A stretch of DNA of 64,000 nucleotides, taken from NCBI RefSeq assembly GCF_017515565.1, contig NZ_JAFWFN010000026.1, forward strand, positions 1 through 64,000, given 5' to 3'. The stretch is from Halomonas sp. Its GTDB lineage: Bacteria; Pseudomonadota; Gammaproteobacteria; Pseudomonadales; Halomonadaceae. How positions within the stretch are numbered: position 1 is the first letter of the stretch; the number at the start of each line of letters is the position of its first letter. This document shows positions 34,566 through 45,453 of the stretch, in pieces. The notes below the pieces were generated by a model. It made no database searches. It saw only the letters and a list, made by a program, of their open reading frames with translations, and was not told the origin of the DNA. Made by a program: the position numbers and the translations under genes.

Positions 34566-34596
34566 GGTGAATTCCCCAACGCTGGTCGATCATGGC

Positions 34597-35385
34597 CTAG
34601 TAATGTGAGTGCTCAAGCCCACGGTGATATACCGCTTCGCGGGTGACGGTGTGGTAAGGCGGCCGATCTAACTGGTAGGCCATGGTCATGGCATCCAACA
34701 TGCTCCACAGCACATCGAGCTTAAATTGCAGAATGTCCAGCGCGCGCTGCTGCAGCGCCACTGTCGTACATACGCCTAAGGCGATTTCCAGGCCGTGCTC
34801 AACGTCTCGGCGGGCTTCGCTGAGCCGCTTGCGGAAATAGCGATAGCCCTGCTCGTTTATCCATGGGTAGTGCTGGGGCCAGGTATCCAAGCGGTTTTGG
34901 TGGGCAAGTGGCGCAAACAGTTCAGTCAGCGATGAGATCGCTGCCTCCTGCCAGGGGGCACGGGCGACAAAGTTGCGGTAGGCATCAACTGCAAAGCGCA
35001 CGCCGGGTAACACATGCTCCTGGGAAAGCAGTGTATGACGCGGTAAACTTACGGCTTCACCGAGCGCCAACCATGCTTCAATTCCGCCTTCATCTTCAGC
35101 GTGGCCGTCGTGGTCAAGCAGGCGTTGTACCCATCGCCTGCGGGTAGCGGCATCGGGGCAGTTGGCCAGCAGCGCGGCGTCTTTTTGGGGAATCATCAGC
35201 TGGTAGTAAAAGCGGTTAGCCACCCAGCCCTGCAGCTGTTCCCGGGTAAGTTCGCCATTGGCCATCGCCTGCTGAAAGGGGTGGTTAAGGTGGTAGTACT
35301 GCCCTTTATTCATCAGCGCTTCACGAAACGCCTCCCGGCTGAGCGGGGTGGCAGAAGCGCAGGGCGTAATCGCTGTCAGCGCCAT
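34597..35385 (-). CDS. pqqC: Pyrroloquinoline-quinone synthase
   Basis: The protein has 262 residues, cofactorless oxidase of the heme-oxygenase-like fold. PqqC performs the last ring closure and eight-electron oxidation that yields PQQ. Diagnostic blocks are [51 protein letters not shown] and [20 protein letters not shown], which supply the substrate-binding His, Arg and Tyr residues. RBS AGGAG lies seven bases before ATG at 35385. Confidence 0.96.
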   Translation of the reverse strand: MALTAITPCASATPLSREAFREALMNKGQYYHLNHPFQQAMANGELTREQLQGWVANRFYYQLMIPQKDAALLANCPDAATRRRWVQRLLDHDGHAEDEGGIEAWLALGEAVSLPRHTLLSQEHVLPGVRFAVDAYRNFVARAPWQEAAISSLTELFAPLAHQNRLDTWPQHYPWINEQGYRYFRKRLSEARRDVEHGLEIALGVCTTVALQQRALDILQFKLDVLWSMLDAMTMAYQLDRPPYHTVTREAVYHRGLEHSHY

Positions 35386-35450
35386 GATCTATCTCCTGAT
35401 TGTTATTGTTAGTGCTGCTGATGTCAGTGCTCTATAAAGAAAAAGGTCGG

Positions 35451-36386
35451 CTATAGGGTAAGTTTCATACCGTCGTAAGCGGTTTCGATGCCTGCGGCCT
35501 GCAGTGTTTTCGCTGCATCGCTAGCGCAGTCCAATATCGGATTAGTGTTGTTGATATGAATCAAAATGCGCCGCGTGCTGCTGGGTAGGGCGTTCAGAAG
35601 CTCACACATACCGCCGATACCGTTGAGCGCGAGGTGACCCATCTGCTGGCCTGTCGAGGTGCCAACGCCTAGCGCCTGCATTTCATCGTCTTCCCACAGA
35701 GTGCCATCGACCATCACCACATCTGCGGCGTTTAAGAAACGCATGGCCAGCGGTGTGGGGTTGCCAAGCCCAGGGGCATAGCAAAGCGACTTGCCGCTGC
35801 GGCGGTCGACCATATACAGGCCTAAATTATCGCCACAGGAAGGTGCGCCGCGCCGTGGTGAGTAGGGCGGGGCATTGCTATGCAGCGCAAAGGCGGTGAT
35901 TGCGATATCGGGCAGGAAGGGAATCGAAAACTCGACAACCTCTTGATTGCCTTCCAAGCCAATCGGCTGCCAGCGTAGTCCGCCCCAGTGCTCCAGCATC
36001 GGGAATAGCGGAAAGCCGGTAGATAAATCGCGATGCACATTGGGCGTGCACCATACATCCAGTGGACAGCCCTCTCTTAGGGAAAGTAGCCCAGTAACAT
36101 GGTCGATCTGGGCATCCACCAGCAGCACGCCGCGAACACCGCTGCCACGGAGCTTGTTTGGCCATCGTTCTGGGCATAGTTCCGGATTGGCATTGAGCTG
36201 GGCGCGAATGTCAGGGGACGCATTGCATAGTAACCACTGTTTGCCATCCACGCTTAACGCAATCGATGACTGGGTGCGCGGCTGATGGTCGGTACTGCCC
36301 TGGCGAGCGTGATAGCAGTTCGGGCAGTTGCAATTCCACTGGGGAAAGCCGCCGCCTGCGGCAGCCCCAAGCACTAAAACCTGCAT
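35451..36386 (-). CDS. pqqB: PQQ biosynthesis protein PqqB (MBL-fold oxygenase)
   Basis: The protein has 311 residues with the PqqB signature start MQVLVLGAAAGGGFPQWNCN, a C-x-C-x2-C zinc knuckle (CNCPNC), VDAQIDHVTGLL in place of the hydrolytic HxHxDH motif, and VMVDGTLWEDDEM. PqqB hydroxylates the Tyr of the crosslinked Glu-Tyr product. ATG at 36386 has AGGAGG upstream. It is 92 bp after pqqA, the usual gap that lets pqqA be expressed in excess. Confidence 0.95.
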   Translation of the reverse strand: MQVLVLGAAAGGGFPQWNCNCPNCYHARQGSTDHQPRTQSSIALSVDGKQWLLCNASPDIRAQLNANPELCPERWPNKLRGSGVRGVLLVDAQIDHVTGLLSLREGCPLDVWCTPNVHRDLSTGFPLFPMLEHWGGLRWQPIGLEGNQEVVEFSIPFLPDIAITAFALHSNAPPYSPRRGAPSCGDNLGLYMVDRRSGKSLCYAPGLGNPTPLAMRFLNAADVVMVDGTLWEDDEMQALGVGTSTGQQMGHLALNGIGGMCELLNALPSSTRRILIHINNTNPILDCASDAAKTLQAAGIETAYDGMKLTL

Positions 36387-36478
36387 AGGCTGGCCTCCTA
36401 CGTTGGTGCTGTGGTGAAAGCCCCTGCCAAGTACGAACGAGTTGATAAAGACAGGGGCCGCGGCTCGGTTGCTAGAGA

Positions 36479-36550
36479 TTAGCGGGTAGAGATATACAGC
36501 GTTACTTCAAAGCCAAGGCGCATGTCTTGATAAGTCGGTTTAGTCCACAT
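36479..36550 (-). CDS. pqqA: PQQ precursor peptide PqqA
   Basis: The peptide has 23 residues, beginning [20 protein letters not shown] and ending STR. Glu15 and Tyr19 are the E-x3-Y pair that become PQQ. An AGGAGAG ribosome-binding site precedes ATG at 36550. It leads pqqABCDE; the 260 bp upstream of it down from pilY1 hold its promoter. PqqF, needed for release of the modified unit, is encoded separately at 20218-22440. Confidence 0.97.
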   Translation of the reverse strand: MWTKPTYQDMRLGFEVTLYISTR

Positions 36551-36811
36551 AAGAGACTCTCCTGCGTTGTTAAGCATGTTGTTGTGAGTGTTAGCGCGAG
36601 CGTTATCGCTAGCCCGCACTTTCAGTTAATCACTGGTGGGGCTAGCTGCCTGCAGTACTTTGGGAGTAGTTTTCTCGCCATTTTGGCGGGGGGAAGGTGT
36701 CTTTAAGCGTTATAGCGCTGGAATGAGCATAAGAAAACAGACCAATACTCAAGGTGGGATCATTTCGCATAGCGCTTTCCGCTTACTAGGATTCAACGAG
36801 GGTAGGTGGCT

Positions 36812-39800
36812 TTAAGTGCCGGTTTCTTCATCGGCCTCTTCTTCAAACAGCTGACGCCATGAGCGGCGGCCTAAGTGGTCATCGCTAAAGCCAATAGCTA
36901 TTGACCCATCCCCATTAGGTGAAGCGTTGTGGTCATCGGGGTTGCCGATAAACAAGCGCTCTACCTGCCCATCGTTAACGCCCACTAAGCGCTCACCTGT
37001 GCCGGCTTGAAGGCCGGTGATGGCATCGCCGTTGATAGTCTCATCGCTGTCCGGATTTCCGTCGCCACTGAGGTCAAAGGTAGTTGTGCCGCCGCTGCCG
37101 CCGGTATCGGCTAATAGCGACATGAAGAAACCGCTACGCCCGCCGCCACAGGGGTCGGACTCATCGGGGAGTAGCGTAGAGAAGCGCACTCGGCGCGGCA
37201 AGCTGCTGGAGATCGAAGGGGCAGCGATCACACGCTCGCCTGCGGGCAGCTTTATGAGCCACCCGCGCTGATTGCCGGAAGGGGCAAGATTGGTGCTCGC
37301 ACGTAGATTGAAACCATCCCGTGTCGCGTTGCCGGTAATGTGCTGCTCAACCAGATCAGATGTGCCGTAGGACGCGGTGCGCCCTACACGATCCTGAATA
37401 CCCAGGAATTGCTGAGGCGCGCTATCACCGATATCACTGTTACGGAAATAGCTGCCGGTGCCAAATAGCACCATCAGCGTGTCAGGAGAGCCACTGCTCA
37501 TCGTCACAGCCGGGGCGGAAGTGATCGGCTGGTTGGCGCTGCCCGAGTAGAGTTGGTTGACACTGCTTCCCTCGGTCAGTGGGAAGCGCCACATATTGCC
37601 CGCAAGATCCCCTGCGTAGGCAAAGCGTGCGCCCGCAAAGCTTGGCCAAGCGGTAATGGTAGGCGTGGCAAGGCCGTTAGGGACTTCGGCACTACCTGCG
37701 TTTGTTTTTAAATGGTAAAGCAGTTTGCCATCTTTAAGACTAACCACGAACAGCGACGCTTGGTAGCTAGTGCTATTGTAGCCGTTGCTAAAAATAGCGA
37801 CCCAGGTCCAGTTGTCATTATACTTGAGCTGAGTAATGGTGGGTTCGCTTACTCCTGTGCCGAGTTCGGGGTGGCGGAACTCCCATAGTACCTTGCTCGG
37901 CCCCATGTTAGTTGGGTCGCTGACGTCCAGAGCAAACACTGTTCGCCCGCCTGCGCCCATGGCGCCGACGGCGACCGCACTAGGGCCCCCCGGAATATTG
38001 ACCTCACGTACGGCGGGGGTGCCGTCCATAAAGTAGCGGTGGCTATAACCTTCTTGGGTTAACGGGCGCAGGGCGGGTTCTTCACCTTGGGTTAGCTCGG
38101 CAGGCAGGTAAGCAAATAGCTCTTGGCCGGTAGCTGCGTCAAAACCATGGAGCATGCCGTCATTCGCGGCTGCCAATAACAGCGGCGCGCGGCCCTGCTT
38201 ACCCTGCAGCACGACGGGGTTGGCATTGATAATATCGCCCAGCAGCGATTGGCGTGACCTTAGGCCAGAAACACTTTCACCCTGAAACCAGCGCACCTCG
38301 TCATCGGTTAAGCCGGTGCTTTCAGCCTTAAGTAATACGCCAGTGCGCGTGCCATCTTCGAGCCGCTGAGAAGTCAGCAAGTGACGACTACCTGCCTGTT
38401 GAGCAAGCTCTGTTTCAGCATTCCAGCGACTGCTCCTGCTGCCGTCTGCCTGAATGGCAAAGGCGGCCAGGCGGCCCGACCAATCTTCACTTCTAAACCC
38501 AGCCGTATAGAGCAGATTGCCGTCTTCCACGCCAAACTCATCGCTATTCACTGCGGCTGAAGTGTTCGATTGAGAAGCGGCAATAATATTACCGAATACT
38601 TGCTGCATGACTCGGTTAAGGGAGGCTTCGTCATTGGCAAAGTAGGCACGCCCCGTGCCGCCTGCACGGGCTAAATCCCCTAGCGGGTCTTCAGATACAT
38701 TGGGCAGGTTGGCAATATCTGGTGGCAGGTTAAAGCCCACCACATACGTTTTAACTGGGTTGGGAAGCTGGGCATTTGTATCATCATATAGCCGCTTAAT
38801 AGCGTCTTCAGCGCTGTTGAGTGCCCCGCTAACGTTGCTGCCTAGCGAATTACCAGAGCGGTCTACGGAGGGTAAGCCATCGGTTAGCCATATATTGGCA
38901 TTGACCAGACACTGTTGAGCATCGGGATTGTTGCTATTCGGAATCGTAATTCCTGCACGCTGCCCCTGCGCGTTCCGAAAGGCGCTGCCTGTGCCAGTGT
39001 TGTTTAAGAAGTAATCTCGCGCGGTATACATGGTGCCTTCGATAGGCGTTAGCCCAGCTGCAACAAGCGGCCAGCTTGGGTCGGTCATGGGGTTGCCGTT
39101 GCCGTTCCACTCGTGTCGCTGGGTGCCTAGCTTGGTCTCGATAGCTGCCCAGTGTGCATTGTTAACAGTACCATCCGCATTGAGGCCGCCTATTGGCACA
39201 TGTAAATAACCAAGCCCTGGTGAAGTAGTGGTACGCCATTCCCACTGGTTGAGCTGTATCGAAGCCGTATGGGCACCCCAGTTTGGAATGCCGCGTTGGC
39301 GTAGGCTGTCAACTAATGGAAGCGTAAAGTTAGAGTTCACTGGGTTGCTGTAGGAGACGCCATCGCCAATAGAGGGAGAGTTTGAAAAGCCTGTGGTTAA
39401 TCCACGAAAGCGCTCAGAAAGCTGGTCAGAGGTGGCGGTTGGGTTAGATATACGACGCCAATACTCTGTAACGTCGTTACGCGGTAAACCCGTCGAGAAA
39501 TTTTCCTCGAACATATAGCCGGGCACGCCAACGTTGAAGAATGCATAGATATCGGTACCCGGAAGCCTTGCGCGATAGCGTTTGGTGCTGGCGTTCCAGG
39601 CTCCATCAAAGTCCGAATCGTACCAACTGGGATTGGCGTTGCTAGAGTAGCGCGCTGCCAAGGCACGTTCGGTTAGTCGCCACACAACGGTATTTCCACT
39701 AAAAGCATCATTACGTGTTAGTGACGCTGGGTTCTGCTGGTAAGCCATGAGGCCCATATTGATATCGCTCTGGTAACGTTCTACCAAGTCGCGGCCAACC

Positions 39801-40279
39801 CGTTTCATAATGCTGGATTTACTCAGCGGTGAGCGGGCACCTGCGGGGCAAAGTGTGGCATTAAATGTATTGGGCTGGCAGGCCGCTAGGGTGTCACGAT
39901 CCCCTGTTTCTGTACCAACTGCTACACGGCCATCAAGCCCTTCTTGGCCGCTTTCGGAGTTGTCGAGTATCAGCAGTACGTTAGGGGGCACGCGACTAAC
40001 GACGTTTAAGGGCGCTGTCGAAATACCTGTTTGGTCATCTGGTATTTCATAATCCTCATCAATAGGATCGTCACCACCGCCAATGGGGGGCTCGGGGTCT
40101 GGCGTAGGCTCCGGTTCCGGTTCCGGCTCTGGTTCCTGAGGGGGCTGTGGCTCTGGCTCAGAGGGAGGGTCAGGGGGAGTCGGGGGAGGGCGGTTGCCCA
40201 TTCCATAGGCTGTATGATCAACATAGCCAAGTAGTAGCGTTAGCGCTAAAAGGGCAACCGATAACCGATAACACATCAT
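36812..40279 (-). CDS. pilY1: Type IV pilus tip adhesin / biogenesis protein PilY1
   Basis: The protein has 1155 residues with a signal peptide (to about 25). A striking Pro/Glu-rich linker (about residues 29-65, repeated EP and DP units) comes first. A von Willebrand A-like domain follows with MIDAS D-N-S-E-S near residue 107 (LLILDNSESG). The C-terminal half (about 600-1130) is the PilY1 beta-propeller (LLLAANDGMLHGFDA, VAVGAMGAGGRTVFALDVSD), with an acidic calcium-loop-like segment DLSGDGNPDSDE near 1080. PilY1 primes pili with minor pilins and senses surfaces. It is last in the minor-pilin operon and overlaps pilX by 4 bp. Confidence 0.92.
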   Translation of the reverse strand: MMCYRLSVALLALTLLLGYVDHTAYGMGNRPPPTPPDPPSEPEPQPPQEPEPEPEPEPTPDPEPPIGGGDDPIDEDYEIPDDQTGISTAPLNVVSRVPPNVLLILDNSESGQEGLDGRVAVGTETGDRDTLAACQPNTFNATLCPAGARSPLSKSSIMKRVGRDLVERYQSDINMGLMAYQQNPASLTRNDAFSGNTVVWRLTERALAARYSSNANPSWYDSDFDGAWNASTKRYRARLPGTDIYAFFNVGVPGYMFEENFSTGLPRNDVTEYWRRISNPTATSDQLSERFRGLTTGFSNSPSIGDGVSYSNPVNSNFTLPLVDSLRQRGIPNWGAHTASIQLNQWEWRTTTSPGLGYLHVPIGGLNADGTVNNAHWAAIETKLGTQRHEWNGNGNPMTDPSWPLVAAGLTPIEGTMYTARDYFLNNTGTGSAFRNAQGQRAGITIPNSNNPDAQQCLVNANIWLTDGLPSVDRSGNSLGSNVSGALNSAEDAIKRLYDDTNAQLPNPVKTYVVGFNLPPDIANLPNVSEDPLGDLARAGGTGRAYFANDEASLNRVMQQVFGNIIAASQSNTSAAVNSDEFGVEDGNLLYTAGFRSEDWSGRLAAFAIQADGSRSSRWNAETELAQQAGSRHLLTSQRLEDGTRTGVLLKAESTGLTDDEVRWFQGESVSGLRSRQSLLGDIINANPVVLQGKQGRAPLLLAAANDGMLHGFDAATGQELFAYLPAELTQGEEPALRPLTQEGYSHRYFMDGTPAVREVNIPGGPSAVAVGAMGAGGRTVFALDVSDPTNMGPSKVLWEFRHPELGTGVSEPTITQLKYNDNWTWVAIFSNGYNSTSYQASLFVVSLKDGKLLYHLKTNAGSAEVPNGLATPTITAWPSFAGARFAYAGDLAGNMWRFPLTEGSSVNQLYSGSANQPITSAPAVTMSSGSPDTLMVLFGTGSYFRNSDIGDSAPQQFLGIQDRVGRTASYGTSDLVEQHITGNATRDGFNLRASTNLAPSGNQRGWLIKLPAGERVIAAPSISSSLPRRVRFSTLLPDESDPCGGGRSGFFMSLLADTGGSGGTTTFDLSGDGNPDSDETINGDAITGLQAGTGERLVGVNDGQVERLFIGNPDDHNASPNGDGSIAIGFSDDHLGRRSWRQLFEEEADEETGT

Positions 40280-40719
40280 GGCAATACCACCTCAGCCTGC
40301 TGTTGGCGAACGTAGAGGGCTTCGAGGGTGACACTGGTGTCGGCGGCGTTGCCAAAACCTTGTGCTTCAATACGATATAGTGCCTCTACTACTTCACCAG
40401 TCTCGTTGCTGGAGTGTGAGCCGACAGGGCCGAGCGTTTGTATAAGGTAGCGTGGGCTACGCGCAAGCTGCTCAACATTCATTGTATAGGTTACCCACCC
40501 AGTCGCTGGCGTTGTGCCATTTTGAAGTTGATTTTCAGCATCGCGTAAGGCGGCTTCTGCGGCTTGAAAAGCCACCGTGTGGTCACGCTGGCTAGAAGCC
40601 ATGCGATCCTGAGTAAGAGCGCCCTGCATAGAGGAGACGCTAAGAATGGTCACAATGGCGAGGAAAATCAGGCTGAGCACCAGCGCCATGCCTCGCTGTG
40701 AGGCTACCCTTTCATGCAT
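40276..40719 (-). CDS. pilX: Minor pilin PilX
   Basis: The protein has 147 residues. The N-terminus is a type IV prepilin-like helix (SQRGMALVLSLIFLAIVTIL) after a short basic leader, then AFQAAEAALRDAENQL, a PilX hallmark. It joins PilV, PilW, FimT/U and PilY1 in the tip-priming complex. It overlaps pilY1 and starts 2 bp after pilW. Confidence 0.9.
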   Translation of the reverse strand: MHERVASQRGMALVLSLIFLAIVTILSVSSMQGALTQDRMASSQRDHTVAFQAAEAALRDAENQLQNGTTPATGWVTYTMNVEQLARSPRYLIQTLGPVGSHSSNETGEVVEALYRIEAQGFGNAADTSVTLEALYVRQQQAEVVLP

Positions 40720-40721
40720 CC

Positions 40722-41804
40722 TTAACGGTTCCTCAGTGTCACAGTAGTGGTAAATGCTTGATACAGGCGACCATCCTCAGCCCTAAAGGCGTCATCGCCG
40801 CGAAAGTTGCCCACGTTAAGGATGGTATCGGCACGGCGAAGGTTATCTTGATCACTTTGTACGATGAGGCTGATTCTGATGGCGCGAACGTCTGCCCACT
40901 GAGCTTGGTCGAGATCGTCAGGAGATAGGTACTGCTCATCAACTAAAAAGCGGGTTCGCATCGCGACAACATTGCTGGCTAACACCTCGTTTCGAGGAGT
41001 TGTTTGACTTATATCTAGTCGCATTAATGCAGCGGCATTAGCGTTATTAACATCCTGACCGATATAGTAAATAGCGCTGCTGAGCGCGCTGAGCGAAACA
41101 TTTTGCTCAGCGCTATAGGCTAACCCACCCGCGTTACCCCACGGACTATTATTTGCTGCTACGTTACCCAGCCACCATCCACTGGAGGATTTTTGCAATA
41201 GGCTGGGGTTAGCGGCGGTATTGTAGAAAATATCGCAGCTCTGCATACCTTGCAGAAGCACCAGCTGGCCGCTTAATAGGTTGTGATCGCGGTTTAAGGT
41301 GAGCTGTTGGGCGCTATCAACACTGCTAATTTCCAGCGACTCATCGGCAAAGCCCGTGCGAGTTATCAATGCGCCGCGAAACCCCAGGCTGTGCTGGCCC
41401 GCTACTGGGTTGCTGAGGTGGCTAGCAAATGTCGTCGTACTGGTATCACTCCACGCTTCTAATGCGTGAGGTGTGCTACCAGCGCTGGCAATATTTCGCA
41501 GATGAACTGTAGTCTGGGTAGGCGCGCAGCCGCCGCTATAGTCAGCTTGACGCAGCTCACGCGACAGCGTATCTAGCGCAAACCGGCCGGTGTCTTGCAT
41601 ATCCGCAAGCGCTGATTGAAAGCGAAAGCTTTGCTGGGAGGAAATGAAGAGCTGAGCGGCACCGGCCATAACCAATAGACCTATCACCATGGCCACTAGT
41701 AGCTCTACCAGCGTAAAGCCCGCCTGTGGTGAAAAAAGCGGTCGCTTGTAGGCATGCCATGCGCTTATGTTATGAAGGTTAGGCATGCCAGCAGGGTGAT
41801 GCAT
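40722..41804 (-). CDS. pilW: Minor pilin PilW
   Basis: The protein has 360 residues from the ATG at 41804, which follows CGGAG by seven bases inside the pilV end. The frame extends 25 codons further upstream, but that part only overlaps pilV. The leader is unusually long (about 28 residues) before the prepilin peptidase motif QAGFTLVELLVAMVIGLLVM, cleaved after G with N-methylation of F. The large variable C-terminal domain has SQQSFRFQSALADMQDTGRFALDTLSRELR, typical of PilW. Confidence 0.88.
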   Translation of the reverse strand: MHHPAGMPNLHNISAWHAYKRPLFSPQAGFTLVELLVAMVIGLLVMAGAAQLFISSQQSFRFQSALADMQDTGRFALDTLSRELRQADYSGGCAPTQTTVHLRNIASAGSTPHALEAWSDTSTTTFASHLSNPVAGQHSLGFRGALITRTGFADESLEISSVDSAQQLTLNRDHNLLSGQLVLLQGMQSCDIFYNTAANPSLLQKSSSGWWLGNVAANNSPWGNAGGLAYSAEQNVSLSALSSAIYYIGQDVNNANAAALMRLDISQTTPRNEVLASNVVAMRTRFLVDEQYLSPDDLDQAQWADVRAIRISLIVQSDQDNLRRADTILNVGNFRGDDAFRAEDGRLYQAFTTTVTLRNR

Positions 41805-41805
41805 A

Positions 41806-42210
41806 TTATAGCTCCGAGACGAGTTCGATTTGACGCACATCATCAGGTGCCGATGTGTCAGCCCAGCGAACGGTAACACGCATACGATTACTGCTGATGG
41901 AGATGCCGCCCTCGCCGCTTGGCAGCGTAGTGGCTAGATCTTCCGCCCACTCGCTACGGTCAACAGCAGATAAGCTACTCCCAATGACTTCGCTTCCTAC
42001 CCCAAGTGCATAGGTTGACGCGTTGTCACTATTGGCGCGTATTCGATCCAGCATGTCTTGAGCCATATTGGTGGCCTGGGTTTCAAAGTACGCTGCACGG
42101 TTATGAATAAGCGACTGGGTTTGCAAACCTACAACGCCTAATAAGCCAATCGATAGCACAAAAAGTGCAATCAGCGACTCTAATAACGAAATTCCTTGCT
42201 GCTTATACAT
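41806..42210 (-). CDS. pilV: Minor pilin PilV
   Basis: The protein has 134 residues from the ATG at 42210; a TTG at 42222 overlapping fimT is an alternative start. The leader is short (MYKQQG) before ISLLESLIALFVLSIGLLGVVGLQ, the PilV-type prepilin helix with the essential Glu at position 5. ATNMAQDMLDRIRAN follows, typical of the family. It lies between fimT and pilW with translational coupling. Confidence 0.9.
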   Translation of the reverse strand: MYKQQGISLLESLIALFVLSIGLLGVVGLQTQSLIHNRAAYFETQATNMAQDMLDRIRANSDNASTYALGVGSEVIGSSLSAVDRSEWAEDLATTLPSGEGGISISSNRMRVTVRWADTSAPDDVRQIELVSEL

Positions 42211-42211
42211 G

Positions 42212-42697
42212 TTATTGCTCAACGCTTGGCTGGCATGCTTGGCGGTCGGTTAGTACGCGCGCCATACCGCTTGGTTCAACCCGAACGCAGCGGCCCCGCT
42301 CATCCAGCGTAATAGAAACTTGTGGTGCGATAAATGTGTCGGTTACTAGCCGCCCTTGGCTATTGAAGGTAAAGCTGTCGGGTGCGCCGGTGATGGTGAT
42401 GCTGGAGCGCAATTGCGGCCAAGTGCGTAAGGTGGTTGTACTGCTAGCCGCTTCCCAGCCGGTGCTCCACCCGTTTGATGATGGACGAAGGTTGACGGGT
42501 TGGTTGCGTTTAACCGCTTCGCTGCGAGCAAAGCTCAGCCCGGTTTTTAAGTCATTGGCAGCGGTAATAACGCGGTTTTCTTGAATAATTCGTGAGAAAT
42601 TCGGAACCGCTATGGTGGCTAATACGGCAAATAGTGCAAGCGTCACCAGCAGCTCTAACAGCGTGAAGCCTAAGGGGGTGCGTTTTGCCGTGAACAT
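42212..42697 (-). CDS. fimT: GspH/FimT-family minor pilin
   Basis: The protein has 161 residues. The prepilin motif GFTLLELLVTLALFAVLATI follows a basic leader, then DLKTGLSFARSEAVKRNQPVNL and a C-terminal beta domain of the GspH type (FNSQGRLVTD, CVRVEPSGMARV). It heads the five-gene minor-pilin operon. FimT and FimU proteins share this fold; FimT members have been linked to DNA uptake in competent bacteria. I cannot separate FimT from FimU with certainty. Confidence 0.85.
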   Translation of the reverse strand: MFTAKRTPLGFTLLELLVTLALFAVLATIAVPNFSRIIQENRVITAANDLKTGLSFARSEAVKRNQPVNLRPSSNGWSTGWEAASSTTTLRTWPQLRSSITITGAPDSFTFNSQGRLVTDTFIAPQVSITLDERGRCVRVEPSGMARVLTDRQACQPSVEQ

Positions 42698-45263
<2,566 letters not shown>

Positions 45264-45300
45264 TCATTACACGCTTTATTTGTCTTAAATAGAGTGCTCA

Positions 45301-45329
45301 GCCCGCATCGAAAGATGCGGGCTTTTTTT
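45301..45329 (+). terminator. Strong intrinsic terminator after katG
   Basis: GCCCGCATC and GATGCGGGC form a nine-base-pair perfect stem with a GAAA tetraloop, followed by seven T. It ends the katG transcript 38 bp past its stop. Confidence 0.96.
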
Positions 45330-45453
45330 GCGGTTGAAGTAACACACAATTTTAATCGTAGTGTCACTAATACTTCATGAGTATTGCTGATGCTTATCTC
45401 CTGGTTTTGTCGGTGCTGTAGGCCGCACACGTTTATTGAAAGGGAGATTTTTT

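Noticed and set aside
40085-40195. Short tandem repeats that could suggest a CRISPR-like or satellite array
   Set aside because: They are codon-level repeats of Pro/Glu in PilY1, without spacers or palindromic units.
40031-40234. Open frame rich in Arg, Leu, Trp and Phe opposite the start of pilY1
   Set aside because: It is the antisense reading of the Pro/Glu repeat of PilY1 and has no motif or ribosome-binding site.
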